Program-made: the position numbers and the translations under genes
Part shown: piece by piece, positions 53,807 through 64,000 of the stretch
Layout of the letters: every line of letters starts with the position of its first letter
Numbering within the stretch: the stretch's first letter is position 1
Assembly: GCA_948470475.1 (NCBI GenBank)
Contig: OX419347.1
Location: 17,731,175 to 17,795,174, forward strand
Direction of reading: 5' to 3'
Length of the DNA: 64,000 nt
Source: Galaxea fascicularis
Taxonomy: Eukaryota > Cnidaria > Anthozoa > Scleractinia > Euphylliidae
The notes under the pieces: generated by a model
Databases searched by the model: none
What the model was told of the DNA's origin: nothing
The model's input: the letters and a program-made list of their open reading frames with translations, nothing else

Positions 53807-54334
53807 TTACACATTCGTGTAGAACACGCGAAGGTACAAGATTACAAATAAAACTAACACACTACACAGACTTGATACAGCTGATAATCCACAATCTAAA
53901 GTATACAAAAGAAATGAAATACTGGTGACAATAGCCATAAAAGTAAAAACGTTTCTTGCATCTTCGCTTCGATGCGTGGGTTCTTCATCACCCAACATGG
54001 CCGCTTTCCTGTTGCTGTTGTTACTACTGCTGTTCGTCTTTGTACCTCTAATCTCATCATCAACGGGTATCTTGTATTCGCCAGCACCTAAACTGTTCGT
54101 GTCAAAGTTTCCACTCAAGTCAAAGCCTTTGTGCACTTTTTGTACTCATTGATAGCTCATTCAGCTCATTTGATCTCATAATATTTTCACATTTGCTTTG
54201 AGTTCGCGGAACGAACCGTTTCGAAATGTACGCTCACCATCATCATTTAGTGTGGGTCTACCGCGAACAGCGTGTGCAATTGTAAGCGGTTTGAGCGTAT
54301 TGGATACGACACCGTTTGCCATAGCTGTAGACAT
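53807..54334 (-). CDS. small two-TM protein nested in BCCT copy 1 intron 1
   Basis: Two exons, 54334-54238 and 54087-53807, join in phase 1 (donor GTGAGC, acceptor CAGTTTAG) to a 125-residue protein. The first exon begins MSTAMANGVV and ends RPTLNDD; the second opens GAGEYKIPVDDEIRG. The first 80 residues are polar, with a Ser/Asn-rich patch. They are followed by two hydrophobic segments, FTFMAIVTSISFLLYTL and SSLCSVLVLFVILYLRVF, separated by about five residues, suggesting a hairpin membrane anchor. The gene is on the same strand as the surrounding BCCT gene, inside its intron 1. I do not recognise the family. The clean splice phase and composition make it a likely real gene; whether more 3' or 5' exons exist is unknown. 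Confidence 0.55.
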
Positions 54335-54517
54335 ATCAACGTTTTCCTTTGAAAATCCGTCGAGGAATCCACAGTTCAGTGCTTTGTGCCTTGCTTTTCA
54401 ACAGACAAGACAAGCGTAAACAAAATGTAAACAGGTTTTTAACGGGATTTACAGGTTCATCGTTAGCGCCTGCGCAAATACGCCGGAAATGAGGTTTGTG
54501 GAGAACAACGAAAAAAA

Positions 54518-54574
54518 AAAAAAAAAAAAACGGACGACAGATTTAGACTCGGGCCTTCCACAGGAAGCCCGAGT
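54518..54574. repeat. poly(A) run and small hairpin
   Basis: About 20 A in a row near 54511-54530 are followed by ACTCGGGCCTTCC and its near-complement GGAAGCCCGAGT (54547-54574), a hairpin with a three-base loop and one bulge. The pair looks like the tail of a small retroposed or foldback element. Confidence 0.5.
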
Positions 54575-55869
54575 AATAACATCGAATAACAAGTTCAAAA
54601 CGTCAACGGGGCAGGAAATTAGAGCCTTAACCATTTAAACCTTAAGATCAAAATTTCGATTCTCATTTGTTGCCCCGACACATTTCCCATAAACTTAGTA
54701 GGGAGAAATTGTTAAAATATCAAGCAAATGTATCTTGTGTGATGATGTCCTTAATTCTCGTTAAGGCCTCGTTCACACTAGTGACGTAGCGACACCACAA
54801 CATAGTCATAGTGACACTGAGAGAAGATCGGTTTATCCGTATGTCAATATGTTCATAAAACATCAATACGAGGTACTTTTTTCGTTCGCGTGACCTTCTC
54901 GTTATGTCGTTATGTAGCGGCAAGTTGTACCAGGCTTAAGCGTGCTCGCTGTTGACAAGCAAAACTAAACCTTTGAGAGTGAAATACGAGAAGAATTTTC
55001 CTTTGATGAGAGCCATTTTACATCCTGTAATTTCGTATACAAGGGATGTTACAGGTGGTTTTCATCTTACGTCGTCGCCGCCATGCTGGTGGACGGTAAA
55101 CAACAGATGTCTCTTTACCTTGTTTTGTTCATCCACCAGCATTTGTTCGTTTCACTTGTTATCTCTGTCTCTAAAGATTGGTTGCAAACCAGCTGTGGCT
55201 TCTGAAATACGCCCAAACAGTAGCGTATAAAGTTCAGGAGCAAACGTTGTATTCTTTACGCGGTTCGATAGAAAGCAAAGAAAGCTTAGATGCAGATGAA
55301 ATATAGATTTTCTGGCACGTTGAGTCCGTCTCTAACTTTCCTGGTTTTCGCCAAAATAAAACATCGCTGGTACTTTTGAATACTTTGAAAGAAGTTCACT
55401 AAAAAGGTGTTTTGGGGTAAATAAAAAGAAATTGTTACAGGCAACGACCCTAGAGTGACTTACCTACTCCAAACTAAAACAGACCAATCCCAATACCGGC
55501 GGCAAACAGCATTGTAAAATAGGTCAGGTCATTGAAATCTGGCTTATCATCCGGTTTACCAAGCTTCATCTTTCCATACTTGGAAAAGTAGAGCACAACG
55601 ATGAAAACCGCCCAAACATCTTGGGTACCAATGTACATCCATGTGAATGTCTCCGTGATCCACAACATCCATTTAGACATCTCTTTGTTGGCAACATCGG
55701 CTTGAACTGCGCACCAAATCACGAAAAACCAAATGATCGCGGCAGAGAGAAATGTCACCACCGGATTGAAGCGAAGAAAAATGCCGAGCTGCACTCTTCC
55801 GATCTTGCCCCATTTCCAGTTGACTCGAAGCCACCGAAATCTCTCAGATGCGTTTTCATCTACCTCCAT

Positions 55870-57319
55870 ACCTTAAGAACCGCTCGCCAGTACTATTACT
55901 TAATTCCCAATTCATGCACGGGTCATTGCGTTCAAAGGTCTCAAGTGGACGCGTCCTAATAGAATATTCAGAATCAGTAGCTCTAGCTCTTTGTTAAAGG
56001 ATTCTTTTATAGATACAGTATATTTATTGAAATACCTTGGTCAAAAGACAAGACAACAGGCTTTATTTCCCAAAAAACAACTGGCGAAATCCGGCGTCGC
56101 AATGGCTTAACCCTTAACGTCTAACAATGGCCAGCATGTAATTTCCCATTGCATCGTGCGTCGGATCCCTGGGAATGAAAAATGACCCCCAAAGATGGAA
56201 TGCCCTGATGATTGAACAGGCTCACTCTAGATATGTCCCACAGGGACACACAGTTAGAGTTAAGTGTGAAAATTTGTACTTGTTCCATTCGGGTTCAAAG
56301 GATTAAAAATCTTGCTATGTTGAACAAAAACTAAATATTTCGTCTACACAGTGGTCTAACTTTGTTTAGCAAAGTTGTACACCAAATGATATGATTTGGC
56401 TTGTGTCAGTTTCGTGCAGTGTGGTGTTTAACGATAAAGATCATGCGGGGTAAAACGTAACCGTAAAATCATCTTCACCAGGTAAACTGAAATATATCCC
56501 ACGGGATATTTTCGTAAACAGCCAAACGTTTGCGATGAAAGTAAAAGACTTCCGACCTACTTAAAACTCCCACACAAACTGCAAGCTCTTTATTTCCTGC
56601 GCGTCATGGCCATCACGTTCAGTAAGGACTCGAGCAGAAAATGCACGCTATTGTACCTTCATGAAGTCTAGGGTTTTACTTTACTAGCAACCTTGCTTTA
56701 CAAGTAGAACTGTGCGTCCTTTCGAGTAATAGGGTTGTAAACACATGGTCATAAATCGATAAATCAATCTCTGAAGGTATAAATCTGTAATAAATAAATT
56801 TACAAACACAAAATATATAATTCGGCCTTGGTCCTTGCACTTCCCACCAGCCAAATTTGTATGGTTTACAGATTTGATCGCTCGATAAGTTGCCAGCATA
56901 TTAAATAAATTACCCAGCAATAAATGGATAATATCGATAATCGTTGGTGTCGAAGTTCGTGAGCGGTCGCTCAAAGAAAAATCACCCTTTCCTCTTCCCC
57001 CAAATCTCATCTCGCTCCTTCCCTCCCCCCTCCTCCCCCCCCCCCTCCCCCCATTTCATCTCGCTTCACTTGTCCCTGGTCCACCTTTCTTGCCCATTGA
57101 AAACTGCTTCTTACAAAGGAACAATAAGCTTAATTTACAGGTGTTATATACCCAATCGCTCATAACACTTAGCCGTGGTACAAAGGCCAAGACCGAATAT
57201 TCACTGAAACACGCAATGCACGCTTCAGTGAACTGTAAAACATTGTTTACATACTTCAGTAAAGAAGCCAGAGTATCATTCGAATGGTACGTTAGCGGTC
57301 GTGAGTATAGTACCGGGAA
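55870..57319. promoter_or_regulatory. shared 1.45-kb head-to-head intergenic region of the BCCT pair
   Basis: The start codons of the two BCCT copies face away from each other across this segment, so it should carry both promoters and any common control sites. A pyrimidine tract rich in C lies at about 57012-57053. No TATA box or known element could be fixed by eye. Unlike exon 1, the sequence on the two sides does not look like inverted copies, so the duplication did not keep identical promoters. Confidence 0.5.
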
Positions 57320-58529
57320 ATGGAAGTGGACGAAAACGCATCTGAGAGATTTCGGTGGCTTCGAGTCAACTGGAAATGGGGCAAGATCGGAAGAGTGCAG
57401 CTCGGCATTTTTCTTCGCTTCAATCCGGTGGTGACATTTCTCTCTGCCGCGATCATTTGGTTTTTCGTGATTTGGTGCGCAGTTCAAGCCGATGTTGCCA
57501 ACAAAGAGATGTCTAAATGGATGTTGTGGATCACGGAGACATTCACATGGATGTACATTGGTACCCAAGATGTTTGGGCGGTTTTCATCGTTGTGCTCTA
57601 CTTTTCCAAGTATGGAAAGATGAAGCTTGGTAAACCGGATGATAAGCCAGATTTCAATGACCTGACCTATTTTACAATGCTGTTTGCCGCCGGTATTGGG
57701 ATTGGTCTGTTTTACTTTGGAGTAGGTAAGTCACTTGACTATGGTTATCCAGTTTACGATCTATCATAGTTAAACATAATACTATATACCACGATGGTCA
57801 TTTATCCTTTGCAAGGTTAATTAAGCAAGAAATCTTGAATCAAGCAAAAAGTCACAGCGATCAGAATAAACAAGGAAAACATGTCCCTACTCTCATTAAA
57901 CAACCGGTGTGGTGCGGTGTCATTTCCTGTTTCAACCATTCCCTACTTTTATAATATCAAGGAATGTTTCACTTGCTTAGCTTTGTTGTGCTGCGTCATC
58001 GGCAAAGCAAGCGATATTGAAACACTTTGTTTGATCGTAACCGCAAAAGTTGTTCTGTAATTTTGTGAAACACTTGCACTCAAGTCCAATATACATCGTG
58101 TTATTTTTTTTTATCACTGATTGACATGAGCCGTCCGCTTAAAACAACCCCGCCAATAGGCAGCGTATCGAAACACAGCTAGCTTGCGCAACTAACTGCA
58201 TTAACCCTTCGTAATAAAGTCACATACACCTTTTTCCAAAATGGCTCCCATTTTAACATCCTTTTGTTTTTATTCAAATTAGCCCTTGATGCCTCGTTCA
58301 AGGTAAAATATTCTTTTGAATTTTACTCTTACGAACGAGGCATCCAGGGTTAATTTGAATAAAAAACATTTTGGAAAAAGGTGTATGCAGCATTGTATAT
58401 TAAATTTAACGCGTTGGCAAATTTCTTTTTCTCATCCGAAATATAACAATCACCAGAATAATAGGCTGAAAGATTCGGTCCTCTGGGGATTTACACGCAC
58501 ATTTGCAATCCGCAGTTAACTTAGGCCCG

Positions 58530-58564
<35 letters not shown>

Positions 58565-60007
58565 CTGAGGTATTAAGTACGGCAAAAGAGCGGCGTCTGA
58601 ATCAGTTTGGTACGGCAGTTTTAATTTGGTGCGGCAAAAACGTTAAGTTCGACAGGGTTTGTCGCATTATTCGACATTGGAGCGGCAGGTGATTCATACG
58701 GCGTTCTTCTCATGTGCCGAATCAAATGCATACATTATGATAATTTATAAATCTTCCCATAAGTCCCTCGGAGAACTTGTTACGCATGCTCGTAAGTTTT
58801 TCGAGGAAGGGAAAATGGCGGCAAAAGATGGACCAAATATCGCTGCATTCGCTGCAAAGTAGCGGATGAAAGCGTGGACGGGTGGATAGGTGGGAAGAGT
58901 GTCGGCTACTGTTTTGAGTGCGAAACTGTAAGGCCCGTAACCGAGTCGCTGATCGCAAGTAGGCACAGTTATGAAGAAGTTGAAGAAAAGGAAGGTGTGG
59001 CAGATGAAGTCCACAGTGAAAAGGAAAGGTAATCTTCTTTCGCTGATAAAAGTGATAATCAGCAAGAAGCTGTCACAAACCAGAAATGTAAACACCCGAT
59101 GTAGTTATGTTTGCAGTTTATCTCATGCGTAATTGATTCTCATTTCCAACAAAACAAAATCATCGCCGAAGGAATTCCAGCATTCAAGGTTTCCTTTGTT
59201 GCTTTAAAGTAAGCATAAGTGCAAGTTAGGTGATAAAAATTGATCAACAGAAGGGTATAATTAAAAAATTTGAAACTGCAAATTGCTTGTGTTAATGTTT
59301 ATATTTATCCCTCTGCGGAAGGTCAATAATAGTGGCCATGTTGTGGTTCAATTTTTTCCTTGGTTTAAATTTTATTTTCCTTTTTTATTTTTATTTTATT
59401 TTATTATATTATATTTTGAGTTACAATCTCATGTACAGTTGAAACACCCAATCCAGCCATTTCCGCTATGGTGTAGTAATAATCACCTCTTCCGAGCCTA
59501 TAAAGGCAAATGCCTAGCCGACATTCGGGTGATATGGGGTCTTCGTTTACTGTCTGGCGTTCCAAGTCGTTTCGGATCCGGTTCAGAATGAAACTGAATG
59601 TATTCTTCGAAATTCTGAAAGTTTTCTTGAATCGTTCATCGGTATATGTTGTCCAAACCATCTCCCACCAGCCGTTGCTTCTGAGCAGACGCCGGCACGA
59701 TCGTACATGAACCATCTCCGTGGCTAAATTCTGCTTACTCGAGAGCAACAAAATCCCTGCCAAGGACAAAAGAAGAGCTATCCGTCGTCTTCTTAATGCA
59801 ATGAGCATTTGCGCACTTTCGGAAAACATCCTCCTGCGTTCGTTTCCCCGAGAAATAGCTCTAATCAGAGCTATCCTCTCCTTCACAGCCACCATCTTTG
59901 AAAGTTGAATTATGGCGCGAAGATATGATATCGGACCCAGGCCTTTTTCTTTCTCCCTACATGAAATAAAGATTAGGTTCGACACACGGTGCGCCGTCTG
60001 AATCAGA

Positions 60008-60038
<31 letters not shown>

Positions 60039-60046
60039 AAACTCAG

Positions 60047-60081
<35 letters not shown>

Positions 60082-63032
60082 CGGGCCTTATTTCCGTGCA
60101 TTCTTAGGAGTTTATTTAATTCCGTGCATTGAAACAGATACAAAAGTATCCCTGAGAACAAAAAGAACACAAAAGATTTATCATGAAATAACAACTTTTC
60201 AGGGCGCAGTATGTCCCGGGGCGAAATTACAAGTCAAAACAACTTGTACCAGAAGTCTTGAATGTCTTTTTCTAGAAAGTAAGCCTCAAGCAAAAATTCC
60301 TTGGCAGAGGCAATGAATGAAGAAACAACCAGGGTGAAGACGGAAAAACGAACGTGCTAACTGAGCGTAGACAAATCAGGACTTCCTGTCAAGAGACGGA
60401 AAACACGAGATGCAAGGAACAGTGGGAAAGTGAGCGAAGCCTGCAAACGAACCTTAAGATATAGGACTTTGCTCAAATCTGTCCTCACGGATCGTCCATG
60501 GAGCGTAGACTGTTGGCAAATATTTACAATTGTATTGACACAATCCTAACTCTGAATTACCCAGAGTGTTTGCCTTCTTAATTGGTAGACTGCAACTTTG
60601 CATAAATCTTTCAATGATTATTTTTTTAAACATCCAATTTTAACATAAAACCTTTCCCTGAAAAAAATGAAACTGGACAAACTGGCTAGCTAAAAGATGA
60701 GACAGCTTCCCAAGCAAAGCAGATGTTTACTCTTACCTTCACAAGGGAAACGTCCCCGGCTCAACCCACTATACGATAACGTAGCTCAAGACAAAATCCA
60801 ATGAAATGCCTCGTTCGTTAAGTCGAGGATAAAGAACTAACAAACACTTTGCTTTATTTGCATTACAGCTGAACCGATTTGGCATTATGAGCCTGGAAAC
60901 TATGGAAATCGATATTGGGGCAGGTAAAACAAATATTTCACACTCACCTTCTTACTGTAAAATGCACTTTAGAACTTGGAAAGACAAGAAACTGTTTAAT
61001 TTAACAAGATCATTTGAATACCCCGAGCAATGTTTGCGTAACTGTCTCCACATCAGAAAGCTGACACCGCTAACAGATTCACCGTGTCTCCTTCCCCACA
61101 TTTAGATACAGTTTCGTTACCCTAATGCTTTATGTGTAGTGAGTGATTTATTGTCATTGGTTCGTGTTATTTTCTTCCACATTTAGATACAGTGATAACC
61201 AGCGAGCCCAGGATGCCATCAATCTGACACTGTTTCACTGGGGTATCCACGGCTGGATCGTCTATGTTGTAGTTGGTCTCCTTCTCGCCTTCGTGGGTTA
61301 CAGAAAAGGCCTTCCGATGACAATCCGCTCCTGTTTCTATCCACTTATCGGAGACAAGATCTACGGTTGGATAGGCGATGCTGTTGATATTTTCTCTGTG
61401 GTCTGTACCATGTTCGGCGTATGTACCAGTCTTGGGGTTGGTGTCCAGCAAATGAATAACGGCTTCCGGCGACTGAATCCATCTATCGAGTTTTCAATCA
61501 CCAACCAGATTATCATCATATGGTCTGTGACAGCCTGTGCCACGGCGTCAGTCGTGAGTGGATTAAAAGTTGGCATCCGTCGTCTAAGCGAGATCTGTTT
61601 CTCTCTTGGCATGTTCATCATGATGGTTGGTTTGTTTGCCGATGACACTTGGCACATATTAAACGTGTACGTGCAGAGTGTCGGTTACTACATCCAGTGG
61701 ATCATACAGCTTGGATTTCACACAGATGCCTTTGCACAACTCGGAAATGCTCCAGACGGAAAGCAGGCTGAGCGATGGATGAATGACTGGACCATCTTCT
61801 ACTGGGGCTGGTGGATCGCCTGGTCTCCGTTCGTGGGTATGTTTATTGCGAAGATCTCCAAAGGAAGAACCATCCGAGAGTTCATCCATGGCACGATGAC
61901 AGCGCCAATTTTGTACGCATTCTTCTGGTTTTGCATTTTTGGAAGTGCAGGTTTGAGGATGGAGCGTAATGCTGCAGTTGCCAACATCACGTGCGCCTCC
62001 AAACTAGGAGGAACTGGATCTACCGAGTCCTGGAATGGTCTTTACCGTTTGTCCTGCCGAGGAAAGAACGACATGTGGTTTGATGTCATGGAGCAGTATG
62101 GTGACCTTGGAACATTCCTATCTGTAATCTCTCTGATCAGTGTCATCCTGTATTTCGTCACCAGTTCTGATAGTGGTTCCCTTGTCATCGACTGCCTCTC
62201 AGCCAATGGTGATCCAGAACCTCCTGTTATTCAACGCATCTTTTGGGCCTTGACAGAAGGCGCAACAGCTACGGCTCTGCTTAATGCCGGAGGAACAGAG
62301 GGGCTTGTAGCTTTGCAATCCATGTCGATAGCTTCTGGGGTCCCGTACACCATACTGCTGTGCTTCATGTGCGTAGCATTATGGCGTGCAGTGAAGATGG
62401 AAGGCGGCGATCTTGATCCTCATGGGCCACAGTTCACCACCAGTCTTCTGGAAGTTCTGAGCAGCCCAACAAAACGAAGCGTGGGGAGGGTTTTATTGGC
62501 CGTTATTGCGCCGTGGTACTCAATGGGGAATGCTGCCTACAAGATCAGAAATAAGCAGCACCAAAGATGGGTGTACAGGCTGTTGTTAGCGGTTCCATTT
62601 TACCTTTGGATCATCCTAATGGCACTGGAGCCGGTTGTCAGTGCAATATCCTATGTTGCATGGACGGTGCTGTTTATATTCTTTGCCTACGGCACTTCCA
62701 TCCGCTATGCCATCCGCGAGAGGTGTAACATCTACGGTAACATAGTGGAGGATTTCTTTGCAGTAATGGTGGTATATCCGTTTGCAGCATACCAAATGGA
62801 GCACCATATGGAGCACGAGTACGACTTGAACAAGGCAGCTCACCAGGAGGATCAGATCGCGTATGAAAACTACGAAGACGGCGGCAAACTCGGCAAACCA
62901 GCTGATGGGTATGCAACTCCAACTTTGTCCCTTGAAGATATTTCTCCATATGGGGCTTATGCCAACAAAACAGTGGAAAACGGAAACGTGACACCGGGGA
63001 ATTCATACTGGTCCAAGACAGAAGTGATTTAA
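57320..63032 (+). CDS. BCCT betaine/choline/carnitine-type transporter, copy 2
   Basis: Exons 57320-57725, 60869-60923 and 61187-63032 join in phases 1 and 2 to 768 residues. The protein is a member of the betaine/choline/carnitine transporter family, a secondary active importer of quaternary ammonium solutes in the plasma membrane. TM3 holds GIGIGLFYFGVAEP. TM4 holds WGIHGWIVY, matching the Trp-Trp-Tyr triad that binds betaine in bacterial BetP. TM8 holds WTIFYWGWWIAWSPFVGMF, the family signature with its aromatic box, followed by GRTIREF. The polar C-terminal tail of about 85 residues differs from copy 1. Its likely role is osmolyte uptake; substrate and coupling ion cannot be told from the sequence. 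Intron 1 holds a PIF/Harbinger element and a foldback MITE. A duplicated acceptor-like word lies in intron 2. Confidence 0.95.
58224..58386. mobile_element. foldback MITE in BCCT copy 2 intron 1
   Basis: ATACACCTTTTTCCAAAATG at the left and CATTTTGGAAAAAGGTGTAT at the right are inverted copies. Inner pairs such as TATTCAAATTAGCCCT / GGGTTAATTTGAATA and GATGCCTCGTTC / GAACGAGGCATC extend the palindrome to almost the full 163 bp. Confidence 0.85.
58524..60087 (-). mobile_element. internally deleted PIF/Harbinger transposon
   Basis: Perfect 46-bp terminal inverted repeats lie at 58524-58569 and 60042-60087, starting GGCCCGGTTCAGACGCCGCT. Both ends are flanked by TTA (58521-58523 and 60088-60090), the 3-bp target duplication typical of PIF/Harbinger. 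The 1,564-bp element sits in intron 1 of BCCT copy 2. It keeps a 204-codon minus-strand frame (60018-59404) that matches the N-terminal part of a Harbinger transposase, but the DDE nuclease part is missing. It is therefore a non-autonomous derivative that needs a transposase from elsewhere. Confidence 0.93.
59404..60018 (-). pseudogene. N-terminal fragment of PIF/Harbinger transposase
   Basis: This 204-residue frame has an N-terminal basic region with RRRRIALLLSLAG, then RSCRRLLRSNGWWEMVW, RFKKTFRISKNTFSFIL, PECRLGICLYRLGRGDYY and AEMAGLGVSTVHEIV. These are the predicted helical, DNA-binding-like N-terminal blocks of HARBI1-type transposases. The DDE domain that should follow is absent; a stop comes soon after the last block in AT-rich sequence. 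The fragment is inside the 58524-60087 element and shares its orientation. It cannot catalyse transposition. Confidence 0.85.
61096..61192 (+). promoter_or_regulatory. duplicated splice acceptor word before BCCT copy 2 exon 3
   Basis: The 16-base word CCACATTTAGATACAG occurs at 61096-61111 and again at 61177-61192. The second is the true acceptor of exon 3. Use of the first would add ten codons and then reach an in-frame TAG. Copy 1 has only the true site at the corresponding place. Confidence 0.75.
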
Positions 63033-64000
63033 GATGAACACATTGCTCGAACTTGTCCCCATTTTCGGGACGCAGTTGCTCTAAACGCCTTTAAACTTAT
63101 CCACTATACTCGTATATCCTAAACAAATAATTACACTTGGTAATCAATGTAAAAAAGCATGTTCATCCTTAAATGTGATAGTGAAAATAAGTGGGAAACA
63201 ATTATTTTAACCCGAAAATTAGTTAAGCCTTAATATCGGATTAAATTCCTTATTAGTGGCATTTATTAAGTATAATATACGGCTTTCTTTCAGTTGGTAT
63301 TAGGGGAAGTTTTGACGGACTGACAAAAACCAAAATTGGACTAACGTGCCCCTTCTCAATCTTTTTGGAAACTCTAATGGCCACTAATTCAATTGGCTAG
63401 TCAGTATACAAGAAGTAAGGTGCAAATGAAGTGGCAGTAAGTTTTTGAGCCTATGATGCACCCCGCATTTATCTGGGCTGTTAAAACGGAATTGCAGTGG
63501 AGATATTGGTGCGTTCCTTTGCGATGATCCCGATCAGGGTCAACTATCCAAGATCACTCGGATCCTAGTGCATCAAAGGAACCGAGGAGTCCATTCTAGG
63601 CAAGGAAAACATTATAAAGCAAACAGGTGACTAGAATAGACAAATTTATCAGTTGGGTGTTGTACTAATACAACACCAAATTCTCTCAATTTAGCTAATG
63701 TACAGCAGCTTGAAGGAAGAATTTCTAATCAAATCTTAGGAGTTTAAGAGTTAACTAACTCTGATGCTTCCTTCTACAGCATGACTTTACACCACTGAGT
63801 AGCCTACGTTGAAATAACGATTCTTTGACCATCTGGTTCAAACGGAACGGAACGGAACCTTAGTAAGATTTATTGAGAAACCCAAGTTTATAGTACTTCT
63901 TAAACGAACCTTTTTTAAAAGAGAAGTCATAAGTCAAACGAAAATATCTACTCGGCTACATTTAACTTAAATTTTTGTTTTTAGATCCGCCCCCCGCCCC
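63033..64000. other. 3' flank of BCCT copy 2
   Basis: AT-rich 3' UTR and intergenic sequence. No further gene or element is recognised up to the window edge; the edge has a short C-rich run and a GGAACGGAACGGAACC motif at about 63844-63859. Confidence 0.5.

Larger units (their letters stand above)
50943..55869 (-). pseudogene. BCCT betaine/choline-type transporter, copy 1, with nonsense codon
   Basis: Exons 55869-55464, 52918-52864 and 52755-50943 join exactly as in the intact copy 2 (phases 1 and 2) and would encode about 757 residues of a betaine/choline/carnitine transporter. Codon 132, in the TM3 motif GIGIGLFYFGVAEP, is TAG (55476-55474) where copy 2 has TAC for Tyr. Translation from the first ATG therefore ends after 131 residues, before most of the 12-TM core. 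Exons 2 and 3 are otherwise fully open, with the TM4 pattern WGIHGWIVY and the TM8 aromatic box WTIFYWGWWIAW. The C-terminal tail after MEHHMEH is unrelated to that of copy 2. Either this is a very young pseudogene or allele, or the TAG is a sequence error. The introns hold a nested gene. Confidence 0.85.

Noticed and set aside
57056..57568. 170-codon ORF antisense to BCCT copy 2 exon 1 and its twin at 55621-55959
   Set aside because: The two frames are identical only because exon 1 of the two BCCT copies is nearly identical; they are antisense shadows.
58659..58862. 67-codon plus-strand ORF in the Harbinger element as a Myb-like accessory protein
   Set aside because: Harbinger elements often carry such a gene, but no tryptophan-rich Myb repeat is visible and the frame is short.

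Overview
The window is nuclear DNA from an animal: AT-rich, with GT-AG introns and many short inverted-repeat transposons. I infer an anthozoan cnidarian, most likely a stony coral. It combines a tandem run of Shaw-type (Kv3-like) potassium channel genes with intact betaine/choline-type BCCT transporters, a mainly microbial family kept in few animals, and its repeats look like those of coral genomes. The species cannot be fixed from the sequence.

Layout. (1) 1-8.9 kb: a tRNA-derived SINE, two small paralogous orphan ORFs, several MITEs, and eight minus-strand exons of an ARMH1 orthologue whose 3' part is not found. (2) 11.7-48.5 kb: four plus-strand Shaw-type Kv genes in tandem, here called A (11773-17217), B (22749-29014), C (36226-42974) and D (45042-48466). 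Each has a T1 exon joined by a phase-0 intron to the transmembrane part, so they are ancient tandem paralogues, with later intron gains or losses. (3) 50.9-63.0 kb: two BCCT genes head to head, 1.45 kb apart. The minus-strand copy carries a nonsense codon in its first exon; the plus-strand copy is intact. A small two-TM gene sits inside the first intron of the minus copy, and a PIF/Harbinger element with complete ends sits inside the first intron of the plus copy.

How the genes work together. The four Kv subunits share a Shaw T1 domain with the HX5CX20CC zinc site, so they could co-assemble. They differ in S4 charges, in the S6 gate (PVS, PIS, PVS, SAS instead of PVP), in loop glycosylation and in their tails. 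This is what a locus making a combinatorial channel set with some modifier subunits would look like. The BCCT pair probably imports compatible solutes such as glycine betaine. Its exons form a mosaic of near-identity and clear divergence that points to gene conversion between inverted copies.

All gene models were built by eye from reading frames and splice-site logic, without transcripts or searches. Intergenic gaps hold mostly decayed MITEs and AT-rich sequence.
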